Source: Marisa cornuarietis (taxonomy: Eukaryota; Mollusca; Gastropoda; Architaenioglossa; Ampullariidae). From it: a DNA stretch of 64,000 bases. Positions 41,945-56,900 of the stretch are shown piece after piece. The DNA lies in assembly GCA_004794655.1 (NCBI GenBank), contig SMMW01000551.1:124001-188000 (forward strand), given 5' to 3'. Position numbers and translations under genes: made by a program. Below the pieces are notes generated by a model that searched no databases, was not told the origin of the DNA, and saw only the letters and a list, made by a program, of their open reading frames with translations. Every line of letters begins with the position of its first letter. Position 1 is the first letter of the stretch.

Positions 41945-44900
41945 CTATGTGGATTGTTCATCTGGAAAAATATATTTGTGTGGGTCTGAAAGCTTCTGAA
42001 GATTCTCCTGCAGAACTTTCTCATTACACATCGGGCAGTTCTCTTCTGTTTCAAGAAGCCTGCAAAAAATGTGAAATGTGATTAGGAAATACAAGCTAAA
42101 TAAGATTTAAGTCTTTAGGAACAGTTTAGGAATTGATTTATCAGGAAGCACAATTAGTATTAGCTATTATTTTAAGTAAGAAATAACTTTTTTTATGAAC
42201 AAAAAGGCAATCAGCTTCAATAGCAAGAGCAGAAACTACACTTCTGCCATAAATACTGCACATAATCTTCAAGAGACATTGGCAAAATAGGTGAGGGATA
42301 TCATGTAGCGACCTGTAGGTGAGACATGGAAATCTCCCACAATTAGTAAATGGGATGAATGACCTTGCATCTAATGTCTAGAATCAGGCAAGCCCGAGTC
42401 TGGTTGGTCGAGGCTGAAATATCTTGGAGTATACGACTATCCACAGGCAGCTGTCGCCTTCCTGGCAGCTTTATCAAGCTCTTGCTTTACTTTTTGGCCA
42501 CTTAATATCATTTGCCGTACGCAATGGTCTCTTAAAGCTGGTACACATGGCCTTAATTGCTCAAGTGCTCTCTGGCTGAGGCCGCATGGTCAATTTTAGT
42601 GTACACTTAAATTGTGGGAGATTTTCATGTCCTACCCAAAAGATACCACATGACATTGAGCAGTTCCTGAATGGAATGACCAGTCCACTCATTCATGATT
42701 GCTGTCCAGCTCTTTCTTTGCCCATCTTAGTGTTGACCTCCTTCGATGGTACCCTGAAGAACGTTTCAAAGCAACATGGCCAAACCAGACCAGCTTGTGC
42801 CACTTTAATGTTGCAAGAAGGGATTTCATGAGGATGCCGACTATGGTCCATACAAAATCATTGGTCTTGTGTTTAATGTAGGAGATTCAAAGCAGTTTTT
42901 TTTAGCTACATCGTTTCAAATACTTGGATTTGTCTTCCAGAAGCAACTAGTCCACATATTGCAACTGTACAGCAGAACAGGGGACTGAACTTGTTGGTAA
43001 ATTTCATTAGGTTAATGTTGTTTGCAAACCACAAGCTGCATAGCACCCTCTGACTAACGGAATTAGAGGTCATGTAACGACGCCATCCATACATTGTTTA
43101 CATTACCTATATCCCTTCGTCCAGTGCTTTATGTTCTACTCTTGTACTTCATCTTTATGTTGTTCAGTGTGCCTACATGAATCTCACCGTCCAGTGGCTG
43201 TTATTGAATGTTCAATCATCATTACTGGTCTACAAAGAAAGTGCGATCTATCTTGGTCATAATGCTGTGCGTTACAAGTAGACACTATTATTATTAAATG
43301 GAAAGACATAGCAGCTAACAAGGCCTGCCACTTAGGTCTCTTTTAGGTGATAGCATGGCCTGCACAGGACGACCAGTCCAGTCTTTGATGTTCATAAGCC
43401 AGTTCTTTTTCTAGTGTCGACCACTCTCCAAGGTACCTTGAAGGACAGTCTTTGACCAAGCCAGACCACCTTACATTGCTTGACTGTTGCAAGTAAAGGT
43501 TTGTAGTGTCCTGCGAGTGGCAACTGCGCTTTGTATAAAGTCATTAGTTTTATGTTCTCCCTATGAGATCTAGAGTGGCCTCCTCAGGCACTTGCTCTTC
43601 CATGCCTGGATTTTCCACTCCAAATTGGCAAGCAGACTCTATGTTTCACTTCTGTAGTGCATGATTGGTACTATAAGGGATTTGTACAGAATATACTTTG
43701 CTGTTGCAATCCTGATGCAGATATCTGTCATGGAGTGCCATCCTTAGATGTTCATGTAGATCTCTGCTTTGCTGTTGCCAGTGACCATGACTATCAGTGC
43801 TGGTCAACCATTCCATATGCATTTGAACTGTCAGTCTGCTGCTAAGATCTTGGGAGTTCTTTGTTAGTACCTGCTAACAGGTCTATGTTGTCTGCAAAGA
43901 GCAGGTTGCGAAAAGAACCTTACACTGATGGAAATGGAAGCGTGATGGTCATGGAGGGTTTCATGCGTGATGTTGAACAGCACAGGTGACAGGGGACAAC
44001 CTTAACGTATGCTTACTGTAATGCAAAAGTAAGCTCCTCTTTGGTTATCCAGTAGTATTGTGCTTGTTGAGCTATTACACAGCGCTTCATTGAGTTGGAC
44101 GAGCCCTTCTTTGATGCTGAATTTTTACACCACATGCCAAAGCCCCTAATGCCAGGCTCTGTTAAAAAAACTTTTAAAGTCTATTGAGTTGTGATAGAGG
44201 CTCCACTGATGCTGACGTTGCTAAAGATCTGCTCATCTGTGCTCCTACCTGGTCTGAAGGCAACCTGTTCTTCTGCTAGGAGTTTCTCTGTGGTGGTGCT
44301 GATGCAGTTCTTTATTACTCTCAGCATGACTTTGCTTAGGTGGCTAATAAGGCTTATGGCTTTGTAGTTCTGACACTGTTTGCATCTATTCTAGGGTACA
44401 TTTGTTTCAAGAGTCTTTGGCACAGAGCAGTGAGAGTATTTGTATTTTCTTCCCCACCCTCTTTGGGCAGCTCAGCTGAAGAATTGTCAATGCCAGGTGA
44501 CGGTCCTCCCTTCAGACTGCAGACAGCTCTTTCGAACTCTTCCAAAAGGACTTGGTAGGTTTGCAGGTTATCTGGTTCTAGTGTGGTTATTTTGAAGGAA
44601 GACATCTGTCTTCAGCTGAAAGTTGTACAGGTCTTTGCAATATTCAGTCCATCGGTTGAATACAACATTGCTTTCTGTGAGAAGGTGGCCATTGCTGTCT
44701 TCGGTACGAGAAAGACCTCTGGCCATATGTCTTTGAGCTAGTGGGACTCGCAGAAGCCTGGTGTCAAAAGATGAGCGAAGAAATCAAGTGGGCCAATAGA
44801 TGGAAGTGAGTCTGGAGAGGTACCGATGACCAGCACCAGAACGGCAGAGTAGGTCAAAGTGGAAAGCTTGTAGGCTATACAATCCACGACTGCCAGCCAG

Positions 44901-47900
44901 TGAAGACAGCGTATGATAGGTGATACATGTTCATATCTAGATGGTCTGCAGATGAGGTGAGCAGGATTATTCTGTATCCTTTGAAGTTTATCAAGAAGAT
45001 ATTTGGGAATTCCAGCTAAAAGAGAACTACAATATTCTATCCTCAATAGAACAAATGCACAGATTAGAGTTTTAGTTGCATCAGTGATGAGACAACTACA
45101 AATCATACTGATTCTACGAAGTTCAAGGTAAGCAATTCCGAAGACATGAGAAATTTGCTGATGAAAAGTCAAACTCTGATCAAGAATGACACCCAAGCTG
45201 CTGACAGAGGTAGAGAAAGGAATAGTTGTTTACAGAGACTGAGGGAGAGAAGAATGACTCAGAAAGTTCTTTGGACTGGTAAGGATCTAGTTGATCAGCA
45301 ACAGCATTAACTAACTAGCTGCACACAACCCTTCCCATGCACTTAGCAAGAATTTCTTTAGGCCATGGGTCTGAAGTCATATGACTTTATTTAATATTTA
45401 AAGTCTTTAAAAATTCTGTATGCTTTTGCTGCACTACTTCAAACATATTTAATCAAGGAAAATCTATTTCGGAGATACAAGATTTTAGTTACTTCTTACA
45501 AGTAGCAGATTTACCCACCCCTGATGGCTGCATAAATATGGTTAGTGAATATGTGCCCTGTCTGAATCACACTTTTAAGTCATTTGTAACAACATAGTAA
45601 TACTGTAATAAAAAAAAGCACTCTCAGCTTACCTTATGAACTCTGAGAAAATGGCTGGAAAGTCACAACTGGGGCAAGCAGTAAAGTCCTCCCGCAAGAT
45701 ATGTCTGCCCTAAATCAACCATACATATACATGCATGAGATATATATTTACTTGGAGGTTGTCCAACTAAAGAATTTGTCCCACTCCATCATTATTTATT
45801 TTCTCTGTCACAGATGAAGTGGTTCAAATTTATTGTTTTAAAGGCCTTATGAACAGGACATCATTTTTAATATATATTATATTGCCAGTGATCAGATTAA
45901 GAAAGATACCTTACATAAATATCATGCTGAGACTCCTTCTTCTCACTGTATTTACTTCATTCTATATCTCTCTTTTGCACACATAGGCACACTATATTGT
46001 AACTATTTACACACACTGTTATAGTTTTTAGACATTTTTAACTATAATGTTTGCAAGCATGAGCCAAGGTTACATGGGAGAACTACCAATCGAAGTTTTG
46101 CAAAATCAGCAAGGTAAATGTTAGGTATGTGCATGTTTCTATTTGTTGTTGTTTTTCTGCTTTCAAAAATTGTGTACAGTATAAAATAAGGTTTTCCATT
46201 TGTCTTTATCATCTGCAAAGATACTTGTTTATTTTACGCAAGATTTAATTCTTATTTATGTACTTAAAGCTGTTTGTTCTTTGTATCTTCAATGAGGCTA
46301 GTGGCCTATATATGGGGTTATGTAACCAACATAAAAAAAGCTGTTGAAGGATAAAGGATTCAATGCCTAGTATGTAAAACATACATAACTGGCTCATGTA
46401 AATATCTCACTTTTTCTTAAAGTAAATTACCAACATCATTGATCTCAGAGACAGCATTAACTACATAACATGTTCACAATAAGTCTATTTCTTCTTTTGT
46501 TAATGATAAACTGACACAGATTTATTTGCACATTATTTACTATTCCATTCAATCATCTGCTGCTAAGACATCCATACTTTGTATGCTGTATGCACATTTT
46601 CATACTCTACCATACCAAACAACTTTAACTCAATTGCAATGTAACCTAAGTAACAAGATGTGAAATGGCAATGTGTGGCTGGCATTAATAAATGTTGCAT
46701 ACAAAGGACAACAATAATGCATACAAAATTTTAAAAGCATCTTAAATCTGCCACATGCAATTCTTCTTACCAGTGAACACATTCTATCTCAGAAAATGTT
46801 TAGTCTATACAGATCCCTTTTCAGCACTAAACGACCTCTAACCAGAAAACATTTTATCACTCATTTATTCTTCCCTTAACTGGTACCAGCTGACAATTGG
46901 TTGTGCTGGTCCACTGATATAGGTCATTGGGGGATGGGGGTACAACTGGTTTTACTGTCTCAGGTCCTGCATGGGATGTCCCCTCTCCCTCCTAAGTACC
47001 CTAAATAATGGTCATACAATGTAGTGGTAGGCAGCATGGCTGAACCAGACTTCTGCTGCTTCGTTATTGTGCACATGGGTTCCTAGATGTGCCCCATACA
47101 AAGTCATTGGTTTTGAGTTCCATGTAGATTGTAGAAGATTGGGAGCAGTCCACTCAGGTAATTGTTCTCAAAAACTTGTATTCTCCTCTCAGCATCAGCA
47201 AGCAGTCCACGTCTCACATCCATATAGCAGGAACTATGAGAGACTCGCAGAGTCCGTACTTGGTACCAAACCTGATGGTGTTGCCTATCCCGTTCAGCCT
47301 GGTCATTGCTGCTGTCACTGCTGTGATCCTGATTTAGATGTCTGCTGTGGAGCCGCCATCTTCGTAGAGGGTGGCTTGCAAGTATTTATAGCTGTTCACC
47401 TCGTTTTACTGTACTCTGTTCATGTAGATATCTGCTAAGGTAACAGACACTAAGAGGCTAGTGATTCCAGGACAGTATTTTGCTTTGTTCTTATATTTGC
47501 ACCATCCCATACTGGAAGACCAGCACAACCTTTTTTCATCTAGTACTAGTCTAGGTATGAATAAATGGATGAATGGATAAGATAGTGTATTATAGCCATT
47601 AAGAAACATTCTGGTTATATTAGCATGAAATCAACAAAGCTAAGTTTTTATCCATTTGGTCTACAATACCATAATTCAGCTTTATTATCATATGCTTTCA
47701 CTGCACATAAAATATGGATTTACTGCATCATGTCTAGACAAATGGAATGCTGTACTACCAACAACCTGTATCTATGTAGAAAGTGAGCAACATACGTGTG
47801 CACAAAACTGTCACTAAACCATTCTGCTTTTCCAACAACCTTTAAAAATCTGTTATGTTATGTTTATTTAAACGTCACCAAAATATTCACAACTACTAAA

Positions 47901-50900
47901 CATTTTTGCATTTTGCCTACCCTTCTCTAGTCTGTTAATGCGAAAATAAATGTCTCCAAATTAATGGCATTTACTAACATTAAAAAATCTCTAGCTGATC
48001 ATGACCCACAATTCCTGTGACTTACAGTGACAACACAGTAAGGGAGCTGATTCTTGCAATCAGGACAAGCAAGTTCTGTTTCTGGAAGTAGGAACCCACA
48101 CATTGGGCAAGGAGTCAGCGGTTCATCTTCTTCGGTCTTGTCTGGCTTGCGGACAATCATCTCAATCTTTTTTTTGTATTTCAAGTCAATGCTGTTGCGG
48201 TACTCTGGACGCATAAGCATTGCTGCATAACTGAATGATGAGTTCTTCAGCAATGCTCGATGACATTCAATTACTGTTGACGTCAAGATAGGAACAATGT
48301 CTGCAGAAAGAGTTAGAAATAAACTTAAGATTTTTACATTACCTGGGTCTAAGAAACGTTTAAAAAAAAATGTCTGAAATAGCATAAAATGTCTAAGATG
48401 ATAAGTAAAGATAAAATATGAACAAGAACAAGGACAAAATATACCAAACTGGGATTTTTTAATGTTTTAATGGTTCATGTACCTGAAGACAGAAGAAGTC
48501 TCAAACCTTGCATTTTGTTTAACCAAAGCTGCTTTCTATTTTTTAATATATTTTCTAGAAAATATAATCAAACAAAAAGAAGCAACTTTTGCACTCTCTG
48601 AAAGCTTGGGAATACCTGGTCACCCTTTTCTCTTTTCAAATCTATTTCATTCATTTTCATTTTCATCCTGTAACTGACATTGGAAGGATCAGTTGTAGAA
48701 GAGATCTTATGGAGCACAGCAGAGGTGAACTCATCCCAGCAGGGCTGGTCTTCTGCCTGTATGAGAGGGTCCCCCAGTGAACAGCTGGTCCACTCTCATA
48801 TTAGTCACAGCTTTTCTTCTGTTTGTATGGCATCAACCACCTTGAACATAACCTTGGGAAACTATCTTTCAGCCATCATACAGCGCCTTGATGGTGTGTA
48901 TTAGACCTTCCTCCACATTGAAAAAGTGCAACATATTTCAAAGCCACTCATACTCTATTGAATGCTTTCTTAAAGTAAAAAAAAATTGTAGTACAGGGGT
49001 CAGTTGCATGACACATTTATAATTTTAAACACTTTTAGGGTTTAACTCTTTTTAGAAAGGCACAACACATTTTCAGAACTTTTTTAAAAATAAAAAAACA
49101 CTTTTTAAACCAGATTTTCGTTTCTGTAAGTACATTTTTTGTGCAGCGTGTCTAAATGGCATATGAGCGATTTTTGAAGAATAAACAGTTTCTAGATTTC
49201 CTTCTTTAAAACAGTTTTACATTGTCCGAACAGGCTCCAAATAGCCTGTTCAACCTCTTTGTGTAGAACTTTCAGGTCCTCTGGGTTAGCATTCATTTAC
49301 TGGATGTCGCCAATGGGTTGTCGTAAAGCTTGCTGCAGTATTCTGTTCAGTGGCCTAGAACAGCTTTAAGATTCAAGAGCAGATGGCCCTCACTGTCTGC
49401 GATCGCAGACATCCTCTGCTGGCTCTACTAGGTGAGGGTTTTTAGTTTTTTCGCCTGGTTGATGCTTGACTTAAAGTGCCTCAGCTTTAAGATAAAGTTA
49501 ATATGATTGCAAATTGACCCATCAGGTGTCAGCCATGTCCCTTTGTGAGGATGCGAGGTGTTGGCAAGAGTCAGCCTGTGACTGCAAGTCAAGCAGCCAG
49601 ATGTACATTGTCTACCATGCTGGCCCACTGCCAATATGCTTATGAGCAGACTTTTGCATTGAAATCATATACATCTTGAACATTGTTTGTAGAACAGTTC
49701 CACTTCATCATCCCCATGGACGGTGGTGGTAGTGTGCACCTGGATGATAGGTCATAGGGCTTAGCAGTGACTTGGACAGAGATAAGCCTGCTTGAGATGA
49801 AGGGGGTGGGGAGACCAGCTGAGATCCAGTCCAGCCACGTGTTTGTGAAAATTAAGCAACTAATGAAGATGAAGAGTGTTGGGATGACTAGCATAACATT
49901 GTAGATACTGATGATATCTATGTGTCTGCTTTTACCTAGTTAAATTACCTTTCTTTGGGCTTGCTGTTTTGCAAATTTTTCTAAACAAGAACTTACGTGA
50001 TGGAAATTTACTGATGTTGTTTGCTACACGAATAAGCATTCTGGCTCCCTTTAGATGGTCCCCTCTCTTTACGTGGATCTGAAAAAGGTAGCAGCTGATG
50101 AAATTGTATTTAGAATAAAGTATTTGCCAAGATCGCAAAAATTTACATGATGGTAATGGTGATGATCAAAAAGATGACTTTCTCTAGTAGCACATCATGC
50201 AATTGAAAAAAAAGGAACTGAATCCTTAAAAAGAATGATTACTTAAACATATGTTAGTATTACAGTGCTTAAGAATTAGCCAGTGTCAGACAACTGCCCA
50301 CCTTAACAAGGATATAGCTGTGAAGGATCATCAGGTTTGTAACCATCTCACTAGGGATCTTGATGTGATTTGTCTTTAGCTCCTGGTACATGCTAAATAG
50401 CACATCGTGGGCATTGCGGTAATTTCCTGTAAGTGAGGATGCCCAACATAACTTAGCATCAGGACAGATTTTAAGCACTGTAGAAAGGTAGACACAAAGT
50501 ACATCTAATTTCCAATACTAAGATAATGTAAAATTATATATTATGCTAACCTGCATTTTGTTCCTCTCGAGCAATGATGATAGCTGTTCGGGCAGCTTCC
50601 TGGTATTTTTTCAGTGCCATGTACAAACGGAACAGGTACTTGGCATCCTGCACAAATGCAGAGAAGAGGACATGCCTTAAGTAGACTGGGAAGTGTTTTA
50701 TGTGTCATCAAGAAAGGCAAGATCATAAGAAACTAAACTTTAAAGAAAATAGATGGACAGACAGACGATCAGTATGATAACTAGATTAAAATTACATACC
50801 TTTGGAGTGCCATCAATATCTCCCATAAGGAACTCTATTAGCTGCTCTGTGAGTTTATCATCATTTGCACGGCCCACAGTCTCTATAGCTAGCTCTATGG

Positions 50901-53900
50901 CTTGTCCGTCTTCTGGGCTGCATCGCAGAAAGTGCTTCATAGCCTGCACATTCATGCATTTGTACAGCCAAGCACATGCATGTGTGCTTGTGCACACACA
51001 CATACTTTTACTTTTTCAGCATATAGAACAAAATTCTTATTTATTTAGAAGAAATATATAATGAGAAAGTTATGTTCAGCAAAAACAAGAACTATCTATC
51101 ATGCTGTAGAATGCATGGTGAAAGTGTATACCTAGCATCCAGTTTTCTTGTTTGAGATTACCAATGCTTCTGGTTTTACAAAATTCAAGGCACAAAATCT
51201 GGGGTGGTGGATGCCACATGGCATGTCATACTTGCTGTGAAGCAGATCCTTCCCTTATATACAACAATTAAGTACAATGGGAGCGCTACTATCCTAAAGA
51301 GTTATACCTACATTGTAATTTTACAAGATATACAATGTGAGCAGTGAAAATGGATAAAAATGGATCTTAATAAACTTGTACACCTTGACACTTTAAATGG
51401 ACACTTTGTCAGAGAAGAAAAATAATAATAATAACACAAAAATTGGTCAATTACTCTGGAGTACTGCCCAGACAGGAGGAAGAATTTACCAGCCAGGAAA
51501 TGGTTTTTATCATTCTCAAAGTGCATGGCAATGCTTTGGTAGTCTTCTGAAGTTGCATCTGACCCTGAATGACAAAGGACAGCAATTCTTGAGATGTTTT
51601 GATAAATGGAGATTCAGTAGTTTACGAGAAATAGCAGTCATAAAAACCTAGCTGATAACCCCTTTAATCCACTTTTAGAATTTGTTTGAGAATAATTTCC
51701 TTCTAACAAAATGCCTTTATCTCATATCACCTTGTATATAAAATATGTATCATGGATTTTCTGGTTGCAAACTCCTCACAACATGTATGGCAATAATGAT
51801 ATTGATCTACATTCTGTCAAAACATTAGCACATATTTACACACAAACTGCTAAACAGATCATATAAGACTTTAATAAACATTTTCAAAGTTGTTTTAGGG
51901 AGACGTCACAGATGATTCTCTCAATTAAGATTTTTAGGTAACACACCTTTTAACACCACATATATTACAAGCATATTCATAAGTGTACAAAATTAAAATT
52001 GTAATGCTATCAGTAGTCTGCATGTGGTCACCAAATTAATCCTACACACCGATGATGTCTGCATAGATCTCCATCTGGCCATGGGCCTGAGCAAGCTGGA
52101 AGGCCTCATCATTGCAGTGAGACATTACCAGGAACTGTATGGCTGATGCATAGTCATTTAGATGCTGGAAAAATCTGTACAAAAATACACTTTCCATAGA
52201 AAAATGAAAAAAGAAAACCAATGATGACAAAGCACGAAATACAAAAATGCAATTTGTCTCTGTCAATAGAGCCCATATGACTGCAAATCACATGCACAAG
52301 AAATATATACAAGTTGCTTCTTTATTTCTGAAGAAGCTTTCTACATGAAGCACACTGCAATGGCTGCTCAGCAAGAATAAATGCTGCTGCTTCTTCTCTG
52401 CCACAAGTGACAGCAGAAACATGAGCCTCCTCAACACGACTGAGTAACAGTATTTATATGTGTAATGTAGCAGATGGTGATGTGGCGCAAGTACTGCTCT
52501 AATTCAGCGCTCTAAGTCCTTTCTGCATTCCAGGGCATGATGGTAATATTGAGTTAATCCTTTAGTGGATTTTCGTAGGGTGTGTACCATTTTTTAAAAT
52601 TGTTTCCAAGAGTCATAATAACTGTTGTTACATGGTGATGTGATTTGAGTTCAACCTGTGCCCCAACACAATGGTCTTTAGCTCTATGAGTTTTTTCAAT
52701 GATATCAGTAAACATATACAGTAAAACCTCTTAAGAGCTTCCCAATTACAACCTCATCTTAGTTATGAGCCAACATTTTTCATGGACTTATTTCACTTTA
52801 TAAATGTCATCTCTATTATAACACAGCTTATGCTCTATTAAGAGTTAATGCAAAAGTTGTATGTTGAAAAAATTAAGTACATTTTAAAATAGACTGTTTC
52901 TGGTAGGCCAATCACTCCATATTATGACTTTCTGCAGAAAATAGGTACATAAGACTGGTTGTTCTATGGGTCACCTGTCTTTTGAACCCAAACCCTATAG
53001 CTCCAGTCATAGCTACCATGCTGCCTCAACAGTAAAAGTAAAATCCCTCCAGACTCAAAAGACGAATCAATCTCCAATACAGACCCTTGATAAATATCAA
53101 AAGAAAATCAGGGGCAAACATCATTTTCAATAGCCCACGACTGTGTACATTAGGTGCAGTATGATTTGAACCATCAGAAAGTTGTGTTCCAAATCCCAAG
53201 TCAAGATTGGCAAGGTTGATCGATTAAGGTGGCTGGTTGATATGACTGGGGCAATAGGGTTTTAATTATTCTACATTATTTCTGCAGAAAGGGTTGGCCA
53301 AAAGCACTTTATTTTAAAATGTACTTTTCAACACACAACTTCTGCAAAAAAGTTCTGAAAGAACACAAACTGTTAGTTGTAAGATGTGTTAGGGACTTTA
53401 AACAAACACCTTCAAAGTTTCAGCAAATACCTACTTGGCTACCATCTTGGCACCTTCGACAGATTGAGTTTCTTGCACAATGCGTACAGCCTCCTCTGGA
53501 TTTTGCAGGTACTCCAGGTTAATACGAATAACACTGTCCCACTCTTTGGCCATTTTGTATGCCTCTGCAGCTTCCTTATAGCGCCCATCAGCCTCCTTTG
53601 CTTTGGCATACTGGGCATGGATTTTCGGAGAAGTGATTTTGGACTGTAGCTCCCCAACTTTACTCCTGTCCAAGAACACATAATTGAATTGAAATCTTAA
53701 AGTTTAGGACCATAAAGATCAGAAAATTCAAAATACCATGGAATAAAGTCAAACAATTGTTGAAGAAAAAGAGAAAGAAAATCCATGTTTTCAAATCAAA
53801 CTTTGTTGTCTGTCCAAGGCAGTCCAAGGCAGAAATTTTTATTTTGCTCACAATCACTACATACATACAAGCATAAGCATATCTATATACAGACAGACCT

Positions 53901-56900
53901 TGCTAAGTCGAACTCAAAGGGATCCCCCCAAAAAAATTAGACTTACAGAGTTTTCAAGTTAGGGAAAACGGCGTAATAGGTGCATGTTAATCAAGGACAA
54001 TTTGTTTGTTTGCACCAGTTTATATTAGTGTCCGGCATGGAGTAGTGTGCAGTTAATGAACTGCCTTTAATGAACCGCGTGGAAGGGATACTTTTGTTTG
54101 CATCGGTTTATATTAGTATATATACATTATATTAAATAACCTAGGTGTAGCCACCCTGGTTAAAGACCTCTTGAATACACACCAAGCATACCCTTAAAAA
54201 GGCCCCTCACATCAGCTGATCACCAGTTCAATTCTAAGGTTTTAATTCTCTTGGTTTGAAAGGCCACGATCGTGGCTTTGCCGGGTAGCAGTGGGCAAGG
54301 CGATTTTCATTTCTTTTTATTGCAAAGTTCAACTTTTCTCTTTTCCAAAAGTGTATAGGTTTCTTGGTCTAATGTTTATCTCAGAGCAGCAATAATAAAA
54401 AAAAAAAATTCACCACTGTCGTCTTCGCAGTCTTCAGTTATAAGCTAGTCATTGTAATGTTCATTTTTATCTTATCTTGAATCAAGAGGGTTAAAAGCTA
54501 AGGCAAATTGGAAGAAGAGAATCAAAATTTTGTTATGGGGTAAGTACTGATAAAAGAGAATTTATTTTAAATTTTATTTCTTGTTCAATTTTACCTGGTA
54601 ACCATAGGGCTGCTCATTATTGTAATAAAGGCAGACCCCTGAGCAAATAAAGAAAGCTAGCAGAAAGAAACAAAAGTAACAAATGCTACTAATACAAGCC
54701 TCCATGCTCAGTCAGTAAAAGTTCAAAGCCTTTAGGAATCAGACCCAGCCTCATGGTATCCCCAAGAATGGTGACAGCTCATAATCATGAAAATAACATT
54801 TCGATTCCTGATGTGAAACTGTTATTTGGACAACAGTTGGTTGCTCTAAATGCTATCCAACTAACTTTCCTGTTCATAAAATACAAGGGATTTTCTGACT
54901 CTTAGTTAAAATTGTTGGGGGTTTTATATGTGCAGATTAATCTACATATGTTAAGATTACTATAATTCAGATCTCTGGCACCAAGAGACTGTTAGTGTCA
55001 TGTTTTTATGCTCATAAAATTGCATTGTTGAAATTTGATAACAAATAATAATAAAATATCAACTACTTATTTCTAGTTTAAACCAAAATTTCTAATGTTA
55101 TGTAACCTCAGAATAAACTCTGATGTTTTCAGACACCAAATCGTTTCATTTTTAAACCCCCTTGGAACATTTACCTTGTGATTTTGAGCTCTCTTGTGTG
55201 ATTTACACGTTTTTATGATCATTAGCTCTAGCTGTCAGCTTTTAAACCATTGGAGAGAATCTCAAAAATTATTGTTCAAGTGTCAGCTATAGTATTTTAA
55301 TGGTAATATGGCTGTGTTGATTCTTGAACTATGCATTATACAAGAAAAATCTCTGATAAATATCAAAATAAGAGATAGAAGCAAGGAAAACAGTAGCTGA
55401 CCAGTTTTTTCCTCGGATGTAGACAGATGCTGCCTTGTCATAATACTGGCCTTGTTCATATAGCATAGCTGCCTCTGTCCATTGCTAGAGATAAAAAAAG
55501 AAAAGCCATATACACCATTAAAGAATAATAATAATTAAAGCATTTCTTTAGCACTTTTCTCTGTAAGCAGCAAGCTCAAAGCTCTGTCACACACAGCTAC
55601 ACACACAAAGGTGCCTGCATGAAACACAGTTGCCTTGGGATTGAAAAGTATGAAGATAAAAAGAGAAAACCACTAGCTAGTAGAAAAACAATAAGCCAGC
55701 TGTAAAGAAAAAAACAAAACAAAACAAAACCAATGGCAGACACTCTAAATGTCAGGAAAAGTAGTTAAAACATGTACAACAGGAAAGTCCCTTGACACCT
55801 CTGACAAACTGGTTGGAATTTGCCTCCTAAAAGGTGGGAATTCATGGCATAGGTGTTTCCCGAGTCTACCAAGTACTACTACTAAATTAATTTGTATAGC
55901 GCAATGTCTCAGCCAAAAGGAGAGTTTACTGCGCTGAACAGGATCCATGAAATAGTCAAAAAGATGTAAAACAAAGAACAATACGAAGACTTGCTGCATT
56001 CAGGCAGTAAAGGGCGATCACTGCAGATTTAACGAGGATGACTCCAGAAAACAAAGGTTAGTGACAGCAGGAGGAGATCGAGAATATCTTGAGAATATTA
56101 GGAAATGTTAGCATATTAAACAGCAAGAAGGTGATCATCACTGCAATTTATTTACTGCAACTCAAGGTCACTATCGAAGCAAGTGAAGCATGCCAGAGTG
56201 AAATTCAGCCAATAGATCCAATCAGTTTGCACTTCAAAAGAACGCTATATACAATCCAGCTACAAAACAGAAGAGGGGAGCAAACACAGCAGAAGTTATG
56301 TAAGCATGAAGATCCAACACATTCATCCAAATGGAAACATGACCCAGCACTACCTTCTCCATCAGAATGGCCAGGAGGTGGGTGGTCAGAAAGGTGAGAA
56401 AAGATAGCATGTGACTTATTCTGGCTTAGAGTGTCTCTGTAGCTAGGAACATACACGTGAGGATAGACTTGCCAGTCGGATGACATCAGTGACTACACCT
56501 GACCAGGAGACTGGCAAGCAGCCTAGTCTGCTTGATCTAAGATCAGAACAAATCTCAGAAACAGGAAGAGTTCATTAATGAGCTGGCATGAGAGGAAAAT
56601 GATCTTCCTATTGAATATCCACTCAGGCAGTCTGTAAATGAGGTGTAACATGGAGGGATAATGGTTTTGACTCCTTGGCACAAATGACATACAGGTCAAC
56701 ACTCTGAGGATGAAAAACAGCATGATTTGAGAATGTGAAGAGAAAGTTGGGGTTCACCAGCATCTGTGGAGCTAATGATGATGAATAAGGTCAAGAATTT
56801 AGAAATAGGACTTTCAAGCAAAGCAGTAGATGATGGAGTCATAAAATAGCTTGGAGCAGACCAGGGCATGATAGAGACAAAGTAAGATTGTGTGGTCCGC

